In this document: one piece after another, positions 8,624-16,471 of the stretch | How positions within the stretch are numbered: position 1 is the first letter of the stretch | Layout of the letters: every line of letters begins with the position of its first letter | DNA from: Actinokineospora enzanensis DSM 44649 | GTDB lineage: Bacteria > Actinomycetota > Actinomycetes > Mycobacteriales > Pseudonocardiaceae | DNA length: 64,000 bases | Assembly: GCF_000374445.1 (NCBI RefSeq) | Contig: NZ_KB894406.1 | Span: 230,530-294,529, forward strand | Direction of reading: 5' to 3' | The notes under the pieces: generated by a model | Told to the model about the DNA's origin: nothing | Database searches by the model: none | Seen by the model: the letters and a program-made list of their open reading frames with translations, nothing else | Program-made: the position numbers and the translations under genes

Positions 8624-8663
8624 TCGGTGCGATCGAGCGCGAGCGACCACGGGGCGATCGGTG
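8617..8663. repeat. Imperfect 13-bp direct repeat upstream of the first ketoreductase
   Basis: GGGGTGATCGGTG at 8617-8629 and GGGGCGATCGGTG at 8651-8663 are start-to-start 34 bases apart. They straddle the end of the SARP gene and the leader of the ketoreductase operon, with a further GCGATCG between them. Direct repeats in front of biosynthetic operons are what SARP regulators bind, but this spacing is not the classical 11 or 22 bp. Whether it is an operator is open. Confidence 0.35.
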
Positions 8664-8710
8664 ACCGGTATCGGGGCATGTCGGCGTGACTGGGCACGAG
8701 GAGAGGGTGG

Positions 8711-9442
8711 ATGGACTCGGGGTTGAGGGGCAAACGGGTGTTGGTGACCGGCGGGACCCGGGGGATCGGGCGGGCGGTCGCGGTGGCGTTCGCCGGAGCC
8801 GGGGCGCGGGTGGTGGTGTGCCACCGCACCGGCGGGGACGCGGCGGACGAGATGGCCGCCGAGCTGGCGGGGATCGGGGGCGGGCACCTGGTGGTGCGCG
8901 CCGACGTGACCGACCGGGGGGATGTCGGGCGGCTGGTCGAGCGGTGCCGGGCGCACCTTGGCGGGTTGGACGTGCTGGTCGGGAATGTCGGGGTCGACGG
9001 CCAGAGCCCGTTCCGGGACCTGGCCGACGACGAGTGGCACCGGGTCGTCGACCACAACCTGACCAGCGCGTACCTGGTCACCCAGGCCGCGCTCGACCTG
9101 CTCGCCGACGGTGCCTCGGTGGTGTTCGTCGGGTCCGCGGCCGCGCTGCGGGGCAGGCCGCTCGGCGCGCACTACGCCGCGTCGAAGGCCGCGCTCATCG
9201 GGCTGACCAGGGGACTGTGCAAGGAGTTGGGTGGTCGCGGGATCCGGGTCAACACGGTCGCGCCCGGGGTCACCGAGACCGGCGGCGGGCTGCCGCCCGA
9301 GGTGCGGCAGCGCCTGACCGCGGTCACGCCGCTGGGGCGGTTGGCCACCCCGGCGGACGTGGCCGGGGCCGTGTTGTTCCTGGCCGGGGACACCTCGACG
9401 TTCGTCACCGGCACGACGCTCACCGTGGATGGAGGAATCTGA
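8711..9442 (+). CDS. SDR ketoreductase (type II PKS tailoring)
   Basis: The 243-residue short-chain dehydrogenase has the NADP(H)-binding TGGTRGIG (13-20) and the catalytic Ser142, Tyr155 and Lys159 (HYAASKAAL). The usual NNAG is GNVG. It ends FVTGTTLTVDGGI, the C-terminal signature of FabG-type enzymes. It has the same spacing of motifs as the second ketoreductase at 37108, so the two are close paralogues. In type II PKS systems such proteins reduce a poly-beta-ketone carbonyl before or after first-ring cyclisation. It leads a tight operon with a SchA/CurD protein (overlapping stop/start) and a dehydrogenase. Confidence 0.82.
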   Translation: MDSGLRGKRVLVTGGTRGIGRAVAVAFAGAGARVVVCHRTGGDAADEMAAELAGIGGGHLVVRADVTDRGDVGRLVERCRAHLGGLDVLVGNVGVDGQSPFRDLADDEWHRVVDHNLTSAYLVTQAALDLLADGASVVFVGSAAALRGRPLGAHYAASKAALIGLTRGLCKELGGRGIRVNTVAPGVTETGGGLPPEVRQRLTAVTPLGRLATPADVAGAVLFLAGDTSTFVTGTTLTVDGGI

Positions 9443-9822
9443 TGCCGTTCGCCGCGATCAGTTACCGGGTCCGGCCCGGGAACGAGGACGAGATCGCCGA
9501 GATCTTCGCCGGGTTCCGGCGGGTCAGCACCCCGGTGCTCACCGACGAGCAGGGCAGGGAGGCGGGCAGGTTGCTCGGCACCGCCGTGTTCATCAAAGAC
9601 GACAATCTGGTCAGAGTGATCCACTACGAGGGCGAGTTCGCCGCGGTCGCCCGGCACATGGCCCGACAGGGTGGTGTGCACCAGCTCGAAGAGCGTCTCG
9701 CGCCCTACCTCGCCGAGCCCCGCGACACGTCCACACCGGACGGTTTCCGGGCGTACTTCGCGGACGCCACCATGCGGTGCATCTCCCAGCTGTCCGCGGC
9801 CGACCTGCCCGCGGGCGGGTGA
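9442..9822 (+). CDS. SchA/CurD-domain polyketide protein
   Basis: The 126-residue protein begins MPFAAISYRVRPGNEDEIAEIFAGF and contains VRVIHYEGEFAAVARHMA and QLEERLAPYLAEPRDT. This is the pattern of the SchA/CurD-like domain known from spore-pigment clusters. Family members resemble ferredoxin-fold cyclases or small oxygenases, but the exact reaction is not well defined. Its ATG overlaps the stop of the ketoreductase gene by one base, with GGAGGAAT upstream, so the two are translationally coupled. A paralogue lies on the other strand at 11191. Confidence 0.8.
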   Translation: MPFAAISYRVRPGNEDEIAEIFAGFRRVSTPVLTDEQGREAGRLLGTAVFIKDDNLVRVIHYEGEFAAVARHMARQGGVHQLEERLAPYLAEPRDTSTPDGFRAYFADATMRCISQLSAADLPAGG

Positions 9823-9826
9823 CGCC

Positions 9827-10678
9827 ATGCCAGGGAAGGTGGCCGTCGTCGGGCTCGGCGGCATGGGCGCGGGCATGGCCGCGGCACTGCTCACCGCCGG
9901 TTTCGACGTCACCGTGCACAACCGCACCGCCGCGAAGGCCGCGCCGTTGGCCGAGCGCGGGGCCCGGGTCGCCGAGTCGGTCGGGGCCGCGGCGGCCGGG
10001 GTCGACATCGTGGTGCTCAGCCTGAGCGACGAGACGGCGGTCGACGCGGTACTGGCCGACCTGCGACCGCGCCCCGGCACGGTCGTGGTCGACACGTCCA
10101 CGGTCTCCGTCGGGTTCTCGCGCAGTGCGGCCGCGCGGCTGGCCGAGCAGGGCGTGGCCCGGGTGGAGGCGTGTGTGGTCGGGAACCCGAGGATGGCGAA
10201 CACCGGACAGCTGCGGGTTTTCACCGCGGGCGACGAGTCTACTGTGGACAAAGTGCGACCGGTGCTCGACGCGGTGGGCGCGAGCGTGACCCACCTTGGT
10301 GCATTCGGTCGTTCCTGCGCGTTCAAACTCGCATTGAACCTGCTGCTCGGCGTGCAGACCGCGGCGCTGGCCGAGATGGTGCATTTCGCGGAGAGCGCCG
10401 GATTGGACCGGGAACAACTCCTCGGCACGGTCCTGGAGAGCGGCTGGAGCTCCCCGGTCCTGGCCTTCCGTGCCGAGTTCATGCGCAGGCGCGACTACCG
10501 GCCCGCCGCGTTCCGGGCCGAGCTGATGGGCAAGGACCTGCGCACCCTGGTGGCCGAGGCGGGCGCGCACGGCACGGCGCTGCCGGTGACCGAGAGCGCG
10601 CTGCGCGCCTACGAGGGCGCGGTGGCGGCCGGGCGCGGCGACGAGGACGCCGCCGTGGTCGCCGAGCTGCGCGGATGA
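9827..10678 (+). CDS. 3-hydroxyisobutyrate dehydrogenase-family oxidoreductase
   Basis: The 283-residue protein has the N-terminal Rossmann motif GLGGMGAGMA (about 9-18), the family stretch TVVVDTSTVS and the catalytic Lys region CAFKLALNLLLG. It belongs to the beta-hydroxyacid dehydrogenase family, which also includes imine reductases. The substrate-side motif is diverged (VVGNPRMANTGQLRVFTAG in place of the usual DAPVSGG), so I would not assign 3-hydroxyisobutyrate as substrate. It starts at the ATG at 9827, four bases after the SchA/CurD stop. The operon context argues for a tailoring reduction or oxidation on the polyketide or its sugar. Confidence 0.75.
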   Translation: MPGKVAVVGLGGMGAGMAAALLTAGFDVTVHNRTAAKAAPLAERGARVAESVGAAAAGVDIVVLSLSDETAVDAVLADLRPRPGTVVVDTSTVSVGFSRSAAARLAEQGVARVEACVVGNPRMANTGQLRVFTAGDESTVDKVRPVLDAVGASVTHLGAFGRSCAFKLALNLLLGVQTAALAEMVHFAESAGLDREQLLGTVLESGWSSPVLAFRAEFMRRRDYRPAAFRAELMGKDLRTLVAEAGAHGTALPVTESALRAYEGAVAAGRGDEDAAVVAELRG

Positions 10679-10684
10679 CGAACG

Positions 10685-10713
10685 GCGCCCCCGCCCGACC
10701 CGGGCGGGGGCGC
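10685..10713 (+). terminator. Strong GC hairpin inside the first tailoring operon
   Basis: A perfect 13-bp stem (GCGCCCCCGCCCG at 10685-10697 and its complement at 10701-10713) with a three-base loop begins seven bases after the dehydrogenase stop. It is followed by TTGTTGT. The next gene in the same direction starts 24 bp further on with its own ribosome-binding site, so this may be a partial terminator that sets a lower level for the DUF1772 gene. Confidence 0.7.
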
Positions 10714-10736
10714 TTGTTGTCGAAGGGGGACACGAG

Positions 10737-11177
10737 ATGACCGTCGTGGTGCTGCGCGTCCTGGCGCTGCTGGGCAGCGGGATCGCCGCGGGTGTGCTGT
10801 TCGCGGTCGCACTGAGCGTGCTGCCCGCATTGTTCGCGATGCCCCCGGAGCGTTACGTGTACGCGCACCGGCTGCTGGGCCGAAACTTCGATCCGACCAT
10901 GCCGCTGGTCGTCCTGGGCACCGTGGCCGCCGATACCGCCTTGGCCGCCCTGGTACCGGAACACCGCGTCCTGTTCGTCATCGCTGCGGTGCTCTCCTTG
11001 GGCGTGTCCGCCGTGTCCCACCTGTGCAACGTGCCGATCAACCGCAGGGTCAAGGCGGTCGACGAGACCGCCCTGCCCCCGGACTGGCGCGACCCGCGCC
11101 CGAGTTGGCGCCGCTGGCACCTGCTGCGCACCGTGCTCGCGATACTCGCCTTCCTGACCTGCGCGCTCGCGGCCTGA
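10737..11177 (+). CDS. DUF1772 (anthrone-oxygenase-like) membrane protein
   Basis: The 146-residue protein has four hydrophobic segments (about 4-32, 52-72, 79-98 and 126-145) and the conserved polar pieces CNVPINRRVK and DWRDPRPSWRRWHLLRT. These define the DUF1772 family, whose fungal and bacterial members are proposed to oxidise anthrones to anthraquinones. The ATG at 10737 is preceded by AAGGGGGA. A paralogue sits in the core PKS operon at 36584. An oxygenation role on a polycyclic intermediate at the membrane is inferred from family and context. Confidence 0.75.
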   Translation: MTVVVLRVLALLGSGIAAGVLFAVALSVLPALFAMPPERYVYAHRLLGRNFDPTMPLVVLGTVAADTALAALVPEHRVLFVIAAVLSLGVSAVSHLCNVPINRRVKAVDETALPPDWRDPRPSWRRWHLLRTVLAILAFLTCALAA

Positions 11178-11190
11178 CCGGCGCCGGGCG

Positions 11191-11547
11191 TCAGTCCCCG
11201 GCGGTCAGTCGGGAGATGGCGGGCAGCAGGCTGCGGCGGAACGTCTCGACGAAACCCGCCACGGTCCCGGTGTCCCGCGGTACGGCGAGGTAGGGCGCGA
11301 GCCTGCGTTCGGCCTCCTGCACCCCCGGCTGTCCCGCGATGTACCGGGCGATCGCGTCCAGGTCGCCGTCGTACTCGATGACCCGCACCATCACGGCCCC
11401 GCGCTGGAACAGCGTGGTGGACCGCAGCCGGGTCCCGGGCGCTCCCGGGACCTCGGCCGCGCCCACCCGCCGGAAGCCCGCGAAGATCTCCGCGATCTCC
11501 CGGTCGTGGCCGGGCCGGATGTCGTAGCTGATGGCCGCGAGCGGCAT
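11191..11547 (-). CDS. SchA/CurD-domain polyketide protein, second copy
   Basis: The 118-residue protein begins MPLAAISYDIRPGHDREIAEIFAGF and shares VRVIEYDGDLDAIARYIAGQ and ERRLAPYLAVPRDTGT with the protein at 9442, so the two are paralogues. GGAGGAGCC stands directly before the ATG at 11547. It is the second gene of a minus-strand pair with a glycosyltransferase 11 bp upstream. It converges on the DUF1772 gene with 13 bp between the stops. Retention of two diverged copies suggests two distinct steps on the aromatic scaffold. Confidence 0.78.
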   Translation of the reverse strand: MPLAAISYDIRPGHDREIAEIFAGFRRVGAAEVPGAPGTRLRSTTLFQRGAVMVRVIEYDGDLDAIARYIAGQPGVQEAERRLAPYLAVPRDTGTVAGFVETFRRSLLPAISRLTAGD

Positions 11548-11558
11548 GGCTCCTCCGA

Positions 11559-12692
11559 TCAGGTGGCGAGCGCGGTCAACCGGGGGACCAGCGCGCTCGG
11601 TGGGGGCAGTTCGTCCATCTCCGCACGCAGCCGACGGGCCGCGTCCCGTTCCGCGGAACCGTCCAGGATCTCGTGCAACTCCCGGGACAACATCCCGGTG
11701 GCCGCCTGCTCGGCGCTCAGCACCCGCGCCGCCCCACTCGCGGCCAGGCGGCAGGCGAACCCGGCGTGGTCGGGTAACTGGGGCACGACCAGCGAGGGCA
11801 CTCCGAGGCTCAACGCGGTCAATCCGCTCCCTGCCCCGCCGTGGTGGATCAGGGCATCGGCTCCCGGCAGCGCCAGGTGCAGCGGGACATCGGCCACTAC
11901 CGGCAGCCCGCCGAGCAGTGCGCGTTGACCGCTCGACGCCACCACCCGGACGTCGACATCGTCCGCGAGCCGTCGGGCGATCGACGCGACCGGGAACCGC
12001 CCGGGGTCGACCTTCGCGATGGTGTGCCCCCAGGTGACGAGCACCCGCGGCCGACCGGTGTCCACAACCGACGGTGGCACCGGACCGGGCCCGTTGAACG
12101 GCACGTACCGCACCCGCAGCACCGACCCGGCGGTGACGGGCTGGAAACCCGACGGCGTCGGATCAATGACCACCGCGTCGGACAGCTCGGGCGGCTCGAC
12201 CCCGTGCCGCTCGGCCACCGGCGCCAGCAGGTCTCGCACCATCCCGAGCGCGGGCCGCAGCAGGTCCACGCCGAACAGGTGCCGTACCCCCGGCACCCCG
12301 ATCGCCGCGGCCGCGACCGGGCCCGCCAGGTTCGTCGGGTCGTACACCACCAGGTCCGGCCGCCACTCCCGGACGAACGCCAGCAGGTCGGGCAGCATCG
12401 ACTCCGCGTGGGCCGCCAGCATCCGCAGCACCCGCGGCACCCCGTCCGGCTTCCCGGCGGGCCTGCCCGCCGTCACCCGGTCGGCAGGCAACAGGTACTC
12501 CCGCACCAACGCCGCGGTGTCCACGTCGGTACCGACCGGCACGCCGGGCAGACCCGCGCCCGACACCGTCGGCATCAGGCCGGGCTGGCTCGCGACCCGC
12601 ACCTCGTGTCCCGCCGACCGCAGCGCCCACGCCAGCGGCACCATCGGGTACAGGTGTGAGGGCCACGCCCAGGTGGTGAACAGCACGCGCAT
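11559..12692 (-). CDS. GT-B glycosyltransferase, EryCIII-like (GT1)
   Basis: The 377-residue protein starts MRVLFTTWAWPSHLYPMVPL, the N-terminal acceptor domain of actinomycete antibiotic glycosyltransferases. His at about 13 is in the usual base position. The donor domain contains RYVPFNGPG, PRVLVTWGHT and the nucleotide-sugar motif HHGGAGSGLTALSLGVPSLVVP ending at PDH. The start at 12692 is the first Met that gives this conserved N-terminus. A TTA codon (Leu306, 11775-11777) makes translation dependent on the rare leucyl tRNA. It transfers an NDP-activated sugar to the polyketide or to an earlier sugar; donor and position are unknown. Confidence 0.85.
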   Translation of the reverse strand: MRVLFTTWAWPSHLYPMVPLAWALRSAGHEVRVASQPGLMPTVSGAGLPGVPVGTDVDTAALVREYLLPADRVTAGRPAGKPDGVPRVLRMLAAHAESMLPDLLAFVREWRPDLVVYDPTNLAGPVAAAAIGVPGVRHLFGVDLLRPALGMVRDLLAPVAERHGVEPPELSDAVVIDPTPSGFQPVTAGSVLRVRYVPFNGPGPVPPSVVDTGRPRVLVTWGHTIAKVDPGRFPVASIARRLADDVDVRVVASSGQRALLGGLPVVADVPLHLALPGADALIHHGGAGSGLTALSLGVPSLVVPQLPDHAGFACRLAASGAARVLSAEQAATGMLSRELHEILDGSAERDAARRLRAEMDELPPPSALVPRLTALAT

Positions 12693-12779
12693 GCCGCCAA
12701 GCATCGCCACCCCGGCTCGAAATCCGCTCGACCCGTTGTCCTCCAACGGTTTTCGAGTCCCGCCGGGCACGATCGAGCG

Positions 12780-13457
12780 ATGACACGCACTGTACTGGTG
12801 ACCGGGGCCAACCGCGGTCTCGGCCGGGCCGTCGCCGCCCGGCTGCGGGCCGACGGCCTGCGCGTGGTGGTGACCGCGCGCGACGGTGACCGGGCGCGCG
12901 CGGTCGCGGCCGAGCTCGGGCCGGACGCGGTGGGCCTGCCGCTCGACGTCACCGATCCCGACGGCGTGCTGCGCGTCAAGGACGCCATCGGCCACGTCGA
13001 CGCCCTGGTGAACAACGCGGGCGTCCTGCTGGACGCAGGCGGCGACCCGTTGGCGGTGCCCCTGGACTCGGTGCGCGCGACCCTGGCGGTGAACCTGCTC
13101 GGCGCCTGGCAGGTGACCCAGGCGTTCGTGCCCGGGATGGTGGCGGCGGGCTGGGGCCGGGTCGTCATGGTCTCCAGCGGCACCGGCACGTTCGCCAACG
13201 GCCTGTTCCCCCGCACCCCCGGCTATTCCGTGTCGAAGGCCGCGCTCAACGGGCTGACCGCGATGCTCGCCGCACGGCTGGCGGGCACCGGCGTGCTGGT
13301 GAACGCGGTCAACCCCGGCCGGGTGCGCACCCGGATGATGCCCGACGCGCCGCGCTCGGCCGCCGACGCCGCCGGGGACGTGGCCGCCGCCGTGCTGCTC
13401 CCCGACGACGGCCCGAACGGCGTCCTGCTGCGCGAGCGGGAGCCGTCAGCCTGGTAG
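12780..13457 (+). CDS. Short-chain dehydrogenase/reductase
   Basis: The 225-residue SDR has TGANRGLG at 8-15, NNAG near 78-81 and the catalytic VSS followed by GYSVSK. It is a classical SDR of the short-NADP type. The C-terminal third is brief, and the protein ends LLPDDGPNGVLLREREPSAW without the FabG-like DGG signature. It starts 87 bp from the divergent glycosyltransferase GT1. The last 12 bases overlap the 3' end of the minus-strand SARP gene. It may reduce a keto group of the polyketide or a sugar; it may also be unrelated to the cluster. Confidence 0.75.
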   Translation: MTRTVLVTGANRGLGRAVAARLRADGLRVVVTARDGDRARAVAAELGPDAVGLPLDVTDPDGVLRVKDAIGHVDALVNNAGVLLDAGGDPLAVPLDSVRATLAVNLLGAWQVTQAFVPGMVAAGWGRVVMVSSGTGTFANGLFPRTPGYSVSKAALNGLTAMLAARLAGTGVLVNAVNPGRVRTRMMPDAPRSAADAAGDVAAAVLLPDDGPNGVLLREREPSAW

Positions 13458-15257
13458 CACCGACCGGACGCGTTCACGCGCGTAGTCGGCGAGCACCGGG
13501 TGCAGCCCGTACCGGGACTCGGTGCAGTCCTGCGCGGGCACGATGTCGGCGAGGTTGCGCGCCACCAGGGCGTCCAGCGTCTTGGCGCCGGTGCGCAGCT
13601 CGGCCGGGGTGGTGCCGACGCCGGGCACCGCGTCGGCCAGGCCGTGGAAGGCCGCGCGCTGCTGCGGCGGCAGCAGCCGGTAGCTGGCGTCCAGCCGGGC
13701 CCGCAGGTTGATGTCGCCGAAGCGCAGGTGGTCCAGCGGGCGGGCGGCGGCCTCGACCTGGTCGCGCAGCTGCCAGATCGGCACCCCGGTGGCCAGCAGC
13801 CGGGCGCCGAGACAGCGGATCGCCAGCGGCAGGTGGCCGAAGCGGGCCAGCAGCCGCTCGGCGTCCGCCCGTTCGCGGGTCACCCTGCCGGTGCCGACGA
13901 TGCCCGCCAGTAGGGTCAGCGCGCGGGTCGGGCACATCGGGGCCAGCCGCAGCGAGTGCGCGCCCGGCTGGGTCGGCGGCGCGGCCGAGCTGGTGACGAT
14001 CACCGCGCAGCGCGCGTCGCCCGGCAGCAGCGGCCGCACCTGCTCGTAGGAGCGGGCGTCGTCGAGCACGACCAGCACCCGCCGCCCGGAGCTCCAGCTG
14101 CGGAACGCGGTCGCCCGCTCGGCCAGGTCGGCGGCGGTCACCTGGTGGGTCAGCTGCACCGCGCGCAGGAACCGGGCCAGGATGTCGGCCGGTTCCGCGG
14201 GGTTGTCGTCGGTGCCGCGCAGGTCGGCGAAGAACTGGCCGTCGGGGAAGTGCTCGCGCAGCCGGTGCGCCAGGTGCACCGCGAACGCGGTCTTGCCCAC
14301 GCCGGGCATGCCGTTCACGGTCAGCACCCGCAGCGCGGACGGCGGGCCGGTGCGCGGCCGCAGCCACTGCGTCGCCTGCCGCACCAGGTCGTCGGGTACC
14401 ACGTAGTCGGCGGTGTCCGGCGGCAGCTGGGCGGGCGTGATCGGGGTCGCCACGACCGGCTCGCGCGCGCCGACGAGGGCGCTCGCGGGCACGCCGACGG
14501 CGGGGGCGCCGCCCGCGGCCAGGATCGTGCCGTGCAGCTCCTGCAGCGACACCGACGGCTCCAGGCCTGCCTGCTCGATCATCGCCTCGCGCAGCCGCTG
14601 GAAGACCGCCAGCGCCTCCAGCTGCCGATTGGACCGGTGCAGGGCCAGCATCAGGTCGCCGTGGAACTCCTCGTGCAGCGGGTGGCCGATGGTCAGCTCC
14701 TTGAGCTCGCTGATCAGCTCGCGGTGCCGGTCCAGCCGCAGGTCCGCCTCGATCCGCACCTCCAGCGTGCGCAGCTTGCGCTCGGCCAGCCGCATCGCGT
14801 GCGCGGACAGGGTGGCGCCGGTGGACAGGTCGCTGAGCGCGGGTCCGCGCCACAGCCGCAGCGCCTGCGCGCACAGCGTGGCGGCCTGCTCGACCTGGCC
14901 GCCGCGCAGCGCCGTCTCGCCCGCCATGGCGAGCCGTTCGAACTGGGCGACGTCCAGGTCCTCGGCCGCGATCGAGGCGCGGTAGCCGCGCGGCAGCGTG
15001 TCCAGCAGGTCGGCGCCGGGGCCGGGGCCGGGCAGCAGCCTGCGGATCTTGTACACGTAGGTCTGCAGCGTGGCCAGCGCGCTGCGCGGGGGATTGTTCC
15101 CCCACAGCTCGTCGATCAGCTCCTCGGTTCGCACCACCCGACCCCGGTACAACGCGAGCATTGTCAGGACGACGCGTTGTTTGTCCGCTTTCGGCGTGAT
15201 GTCGTTTTCCCCGTCGAGCACCTGAATCGGGCCGAGCAATCGGAAACGTATACCCAC
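13446..15257 (-). CDS. SARP-family activator with NB-ARC/STAND ATPase domain, second copy
   Basis: The 603-residue protein has the same layout as the regulator at 6755: a winged-helix DNA-binding domain (IRFRLLGPIQVL, KQRVVLTMLALYRGRVVRTEELIDELWG), an activation domain (about 95-250) and an NB-ARC ATPase with Walker A NGMPGVGKTAF and hhhDD RVLVVLDDA. I place the start at the GTG at 15257 because GGGGGAC lies eight bases upstream. An ATG at 15314 in the same frame lacks a ribosome-binding site. Two large SARPs in one cluster suggest layered or block-specific activation. The gene overlaps the convergent SDR by 12 bp. Confidence 0.87.
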   Translation of the reverse strand: MGIRFRLLGPIQVLDGENDITPKADKQRVVLTMLALYRGRVVRTEELIDELWGNNPPRSALATLQTYVYKIRRLLPGPGPGADLLDTLPRGYRASIAAEDLDVAQFERLAMAGETALRGGQVEQAATLCAQALRLWRGPALSDLSTGATLSAHAMRLAERKLRTLEVRIEADLRLDRHRELISELKELTIGHPLHEEFHGDLMLALHRSNRQLEALAVFQRLREAMIEQAGLEPSVSLQELHGTILAAGGAPAVGVPASALVGAREPVVATPITPAQLPPDTADYVVPDDLVRQATQWLRPRTGPPSALRVLTVNGMPGVGKTAFAVHLAHRLREHFPDGQFFADLRGTDDNPAEPADILARFLRAVQLTHQVTAADLAERATAFRSWSSGRRVLVVLDDARSYEQVRPLLPGDARCAVIVTSSAAPPTQPGAHSLRLAPMCPTRALTLLAGIVGTGRVTRERADAERLLARFGHLPLAIRCLGARLLATGVPIWQLRDQVEAAARPLDHLRFGDINLRARLDASYRLLPPQQRAAFHGLADAVPGVGTTPAELRTGAKTLDALVARNLADIVPAQDCTESRYGLHPVLADYARERVRSVLPG

Positions 15258-15619
15258 TTCCCAGTCCCCCAGTGACTCGTCAGCGGGCGGAATGATGTTG
15301 CGGACACGTGTCATGGTCGGGTATCGCGCGGATCCCCGGCCGCCTGCGTGGCGTGCGCGGGCGGCGCGGATCAAGTCCACATGCGAATGTGGCTACCCCG
15401 GAACGTGCCCCCGGATCATTATTCCCCCCAGTTTGTCTTATCCCTCTATCGGCCTAGTGGCGACTCGCAAACGCGGCGCGACGCGTGGTTCGCAAGTTAT
15501 CGAATGCTACACCGCTGCGGCGGGCGAGTGCATTCCACTATGCGTCGAGCGCGGGTGGATCCGGAAAGGGGATGGTCGATTCCCGCGGCCACGGCCGCGT
15601 CGACCAGCAAGGGGGCGGT
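15258..15619. other. Divergent promoter region between SARP2 and LLM oxidoreductase
   Basis: About 360 bp, clearly lower in GC than the flanking genes (runs such as TTTGTCTTATCCC and AGTTATCGAATGC). No protein pattern is seen. TCGCAA occurs twice, at 15465-15470 and 15490-15495, start-to-start 25 bases apart. The region should contain promoters for both flanking genes, but I cannot assign -35 and -10 boxes with confidence. Confidence 0.5.
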
Positions 15620-16471
15620 ATGCGAATCGGTATCGGGTTGCCCGCGGCGGTGCCGGGGTTTTCGGCCAGGGGTTTGCCTGCGTGGGCCGTTCGGGCGGAG
15701 GAACGCGGCTTCGCCACCCTGGCCGTGCTGGACCGGTTGGCCTACGCCAACCTGGAGCCGCTCGTGGCCCTGGCCGCCGCGGCCGCGGTGACCGAGCGGA
15801 TCGGGCTGGCCGCGAGCGTGCTGATCGCCCCGTACCGCGCGGACGTCGCGGTGCTGGCCAAGCAGGCGGCCTCGGTCGAGCGGCTGGCCGGGGGCAGGCT
15901 CACGCTCGGCCTGTCGGCCGGTCTGCGCCGGGACGACTACGACCTCAACGGCGTCCCCTACGCCGACCGGGGAGCCCGGCTGGACGCGATGATCGGGCGG
16001 CTGCGCGAGCTCTGGGCCGGGGACGAGGTGGGGCCCGACCCGGCCGACGGCGGGCCCGCGCTGATGATCGGCGGGAACTCCGATGCCGCCCTGCGCCGGG
16101 CCGCGCGGCACGGCTTCGGCTGGATCGCGGGCGCCGGTTCGGCCGACCAATACGGCCGCGCGCTGGCCAGGATGCGCGCGTTCTGGTCCGAACACGGGCA
16201 CACGAGTACACAACCGACCAAAGCGCTGGTTTTCTACGCCCTCGGCGAACGCGCCACCGAACTGGCGAACCGCTACCTGCTCGACTACTACGCCTTTCTC
16301 GGACCGCACCGGGAAGTCATGGCCCGCAAGGCCGTCACCGGTGAACAGGGCGTACGGGAATGCGTGGCAGGCTATCGCCGGGCCGGGTGCGACGAACTGC
16401 TGTTCTTCCCCTGCGCCGATGACCCGGCCCAGCTCGACCTGCTCGCCGACGCGCTCGCCGGGCTCAGCTGA
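15620..16471 (+). CDS. LLM-class flavin-dependent oxidoreductase
   Basis: The 283-residue protein begins MRIGIGLPAAVPG and has the luciferase-like pattern AVLDRLAYANLEPLVALAAAAAVTERIGLAASVL and RLTLGLSAGLRRDDY. This is the TIM-barrel fold that binds reduced FMN or F420. AAGGGGGCGG precedes the ATG at 15620. It is shorter than typical 330-residue members but complete in pattern. It could carry out a Baeyer-Villiger, hydroxylation or F420-dependent reduction step. Its 3' end overlaps the convergent glycosyltransferase GT2 by eight bases. Confidence 0.78.
   Translation: MRIGIGLPAAVPGFSARGLPAWAVRAEERGFATLAVLDRLAYANLEPLVALAAAAAVTERIGLAASVLIAPYRADVAVLAKQAASVERLAGGRLTLGLSAGLRRDDYDLNGVPYADRGARLDAMIGRLRELWAGDEVGPDPADGGPALMIGGNSDAALRRAARHGFGWIAGAGSADQYGRALARMRAFWSEHGHTSTQPTKALVFYALGERATELANRYLLDYYAFLGPHREVMARKAVTGEQGVRECVAGYRRAGCDELLFFPCADDPAQLDLLADALAGLS

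Noticed and set aside
15465..15495. Paired TCGCAA words as a SARP box
   Set aside because: The start-to-start distance is 25 bases, not the 11 or 22 usual for SARP repeats, and only six bases match.
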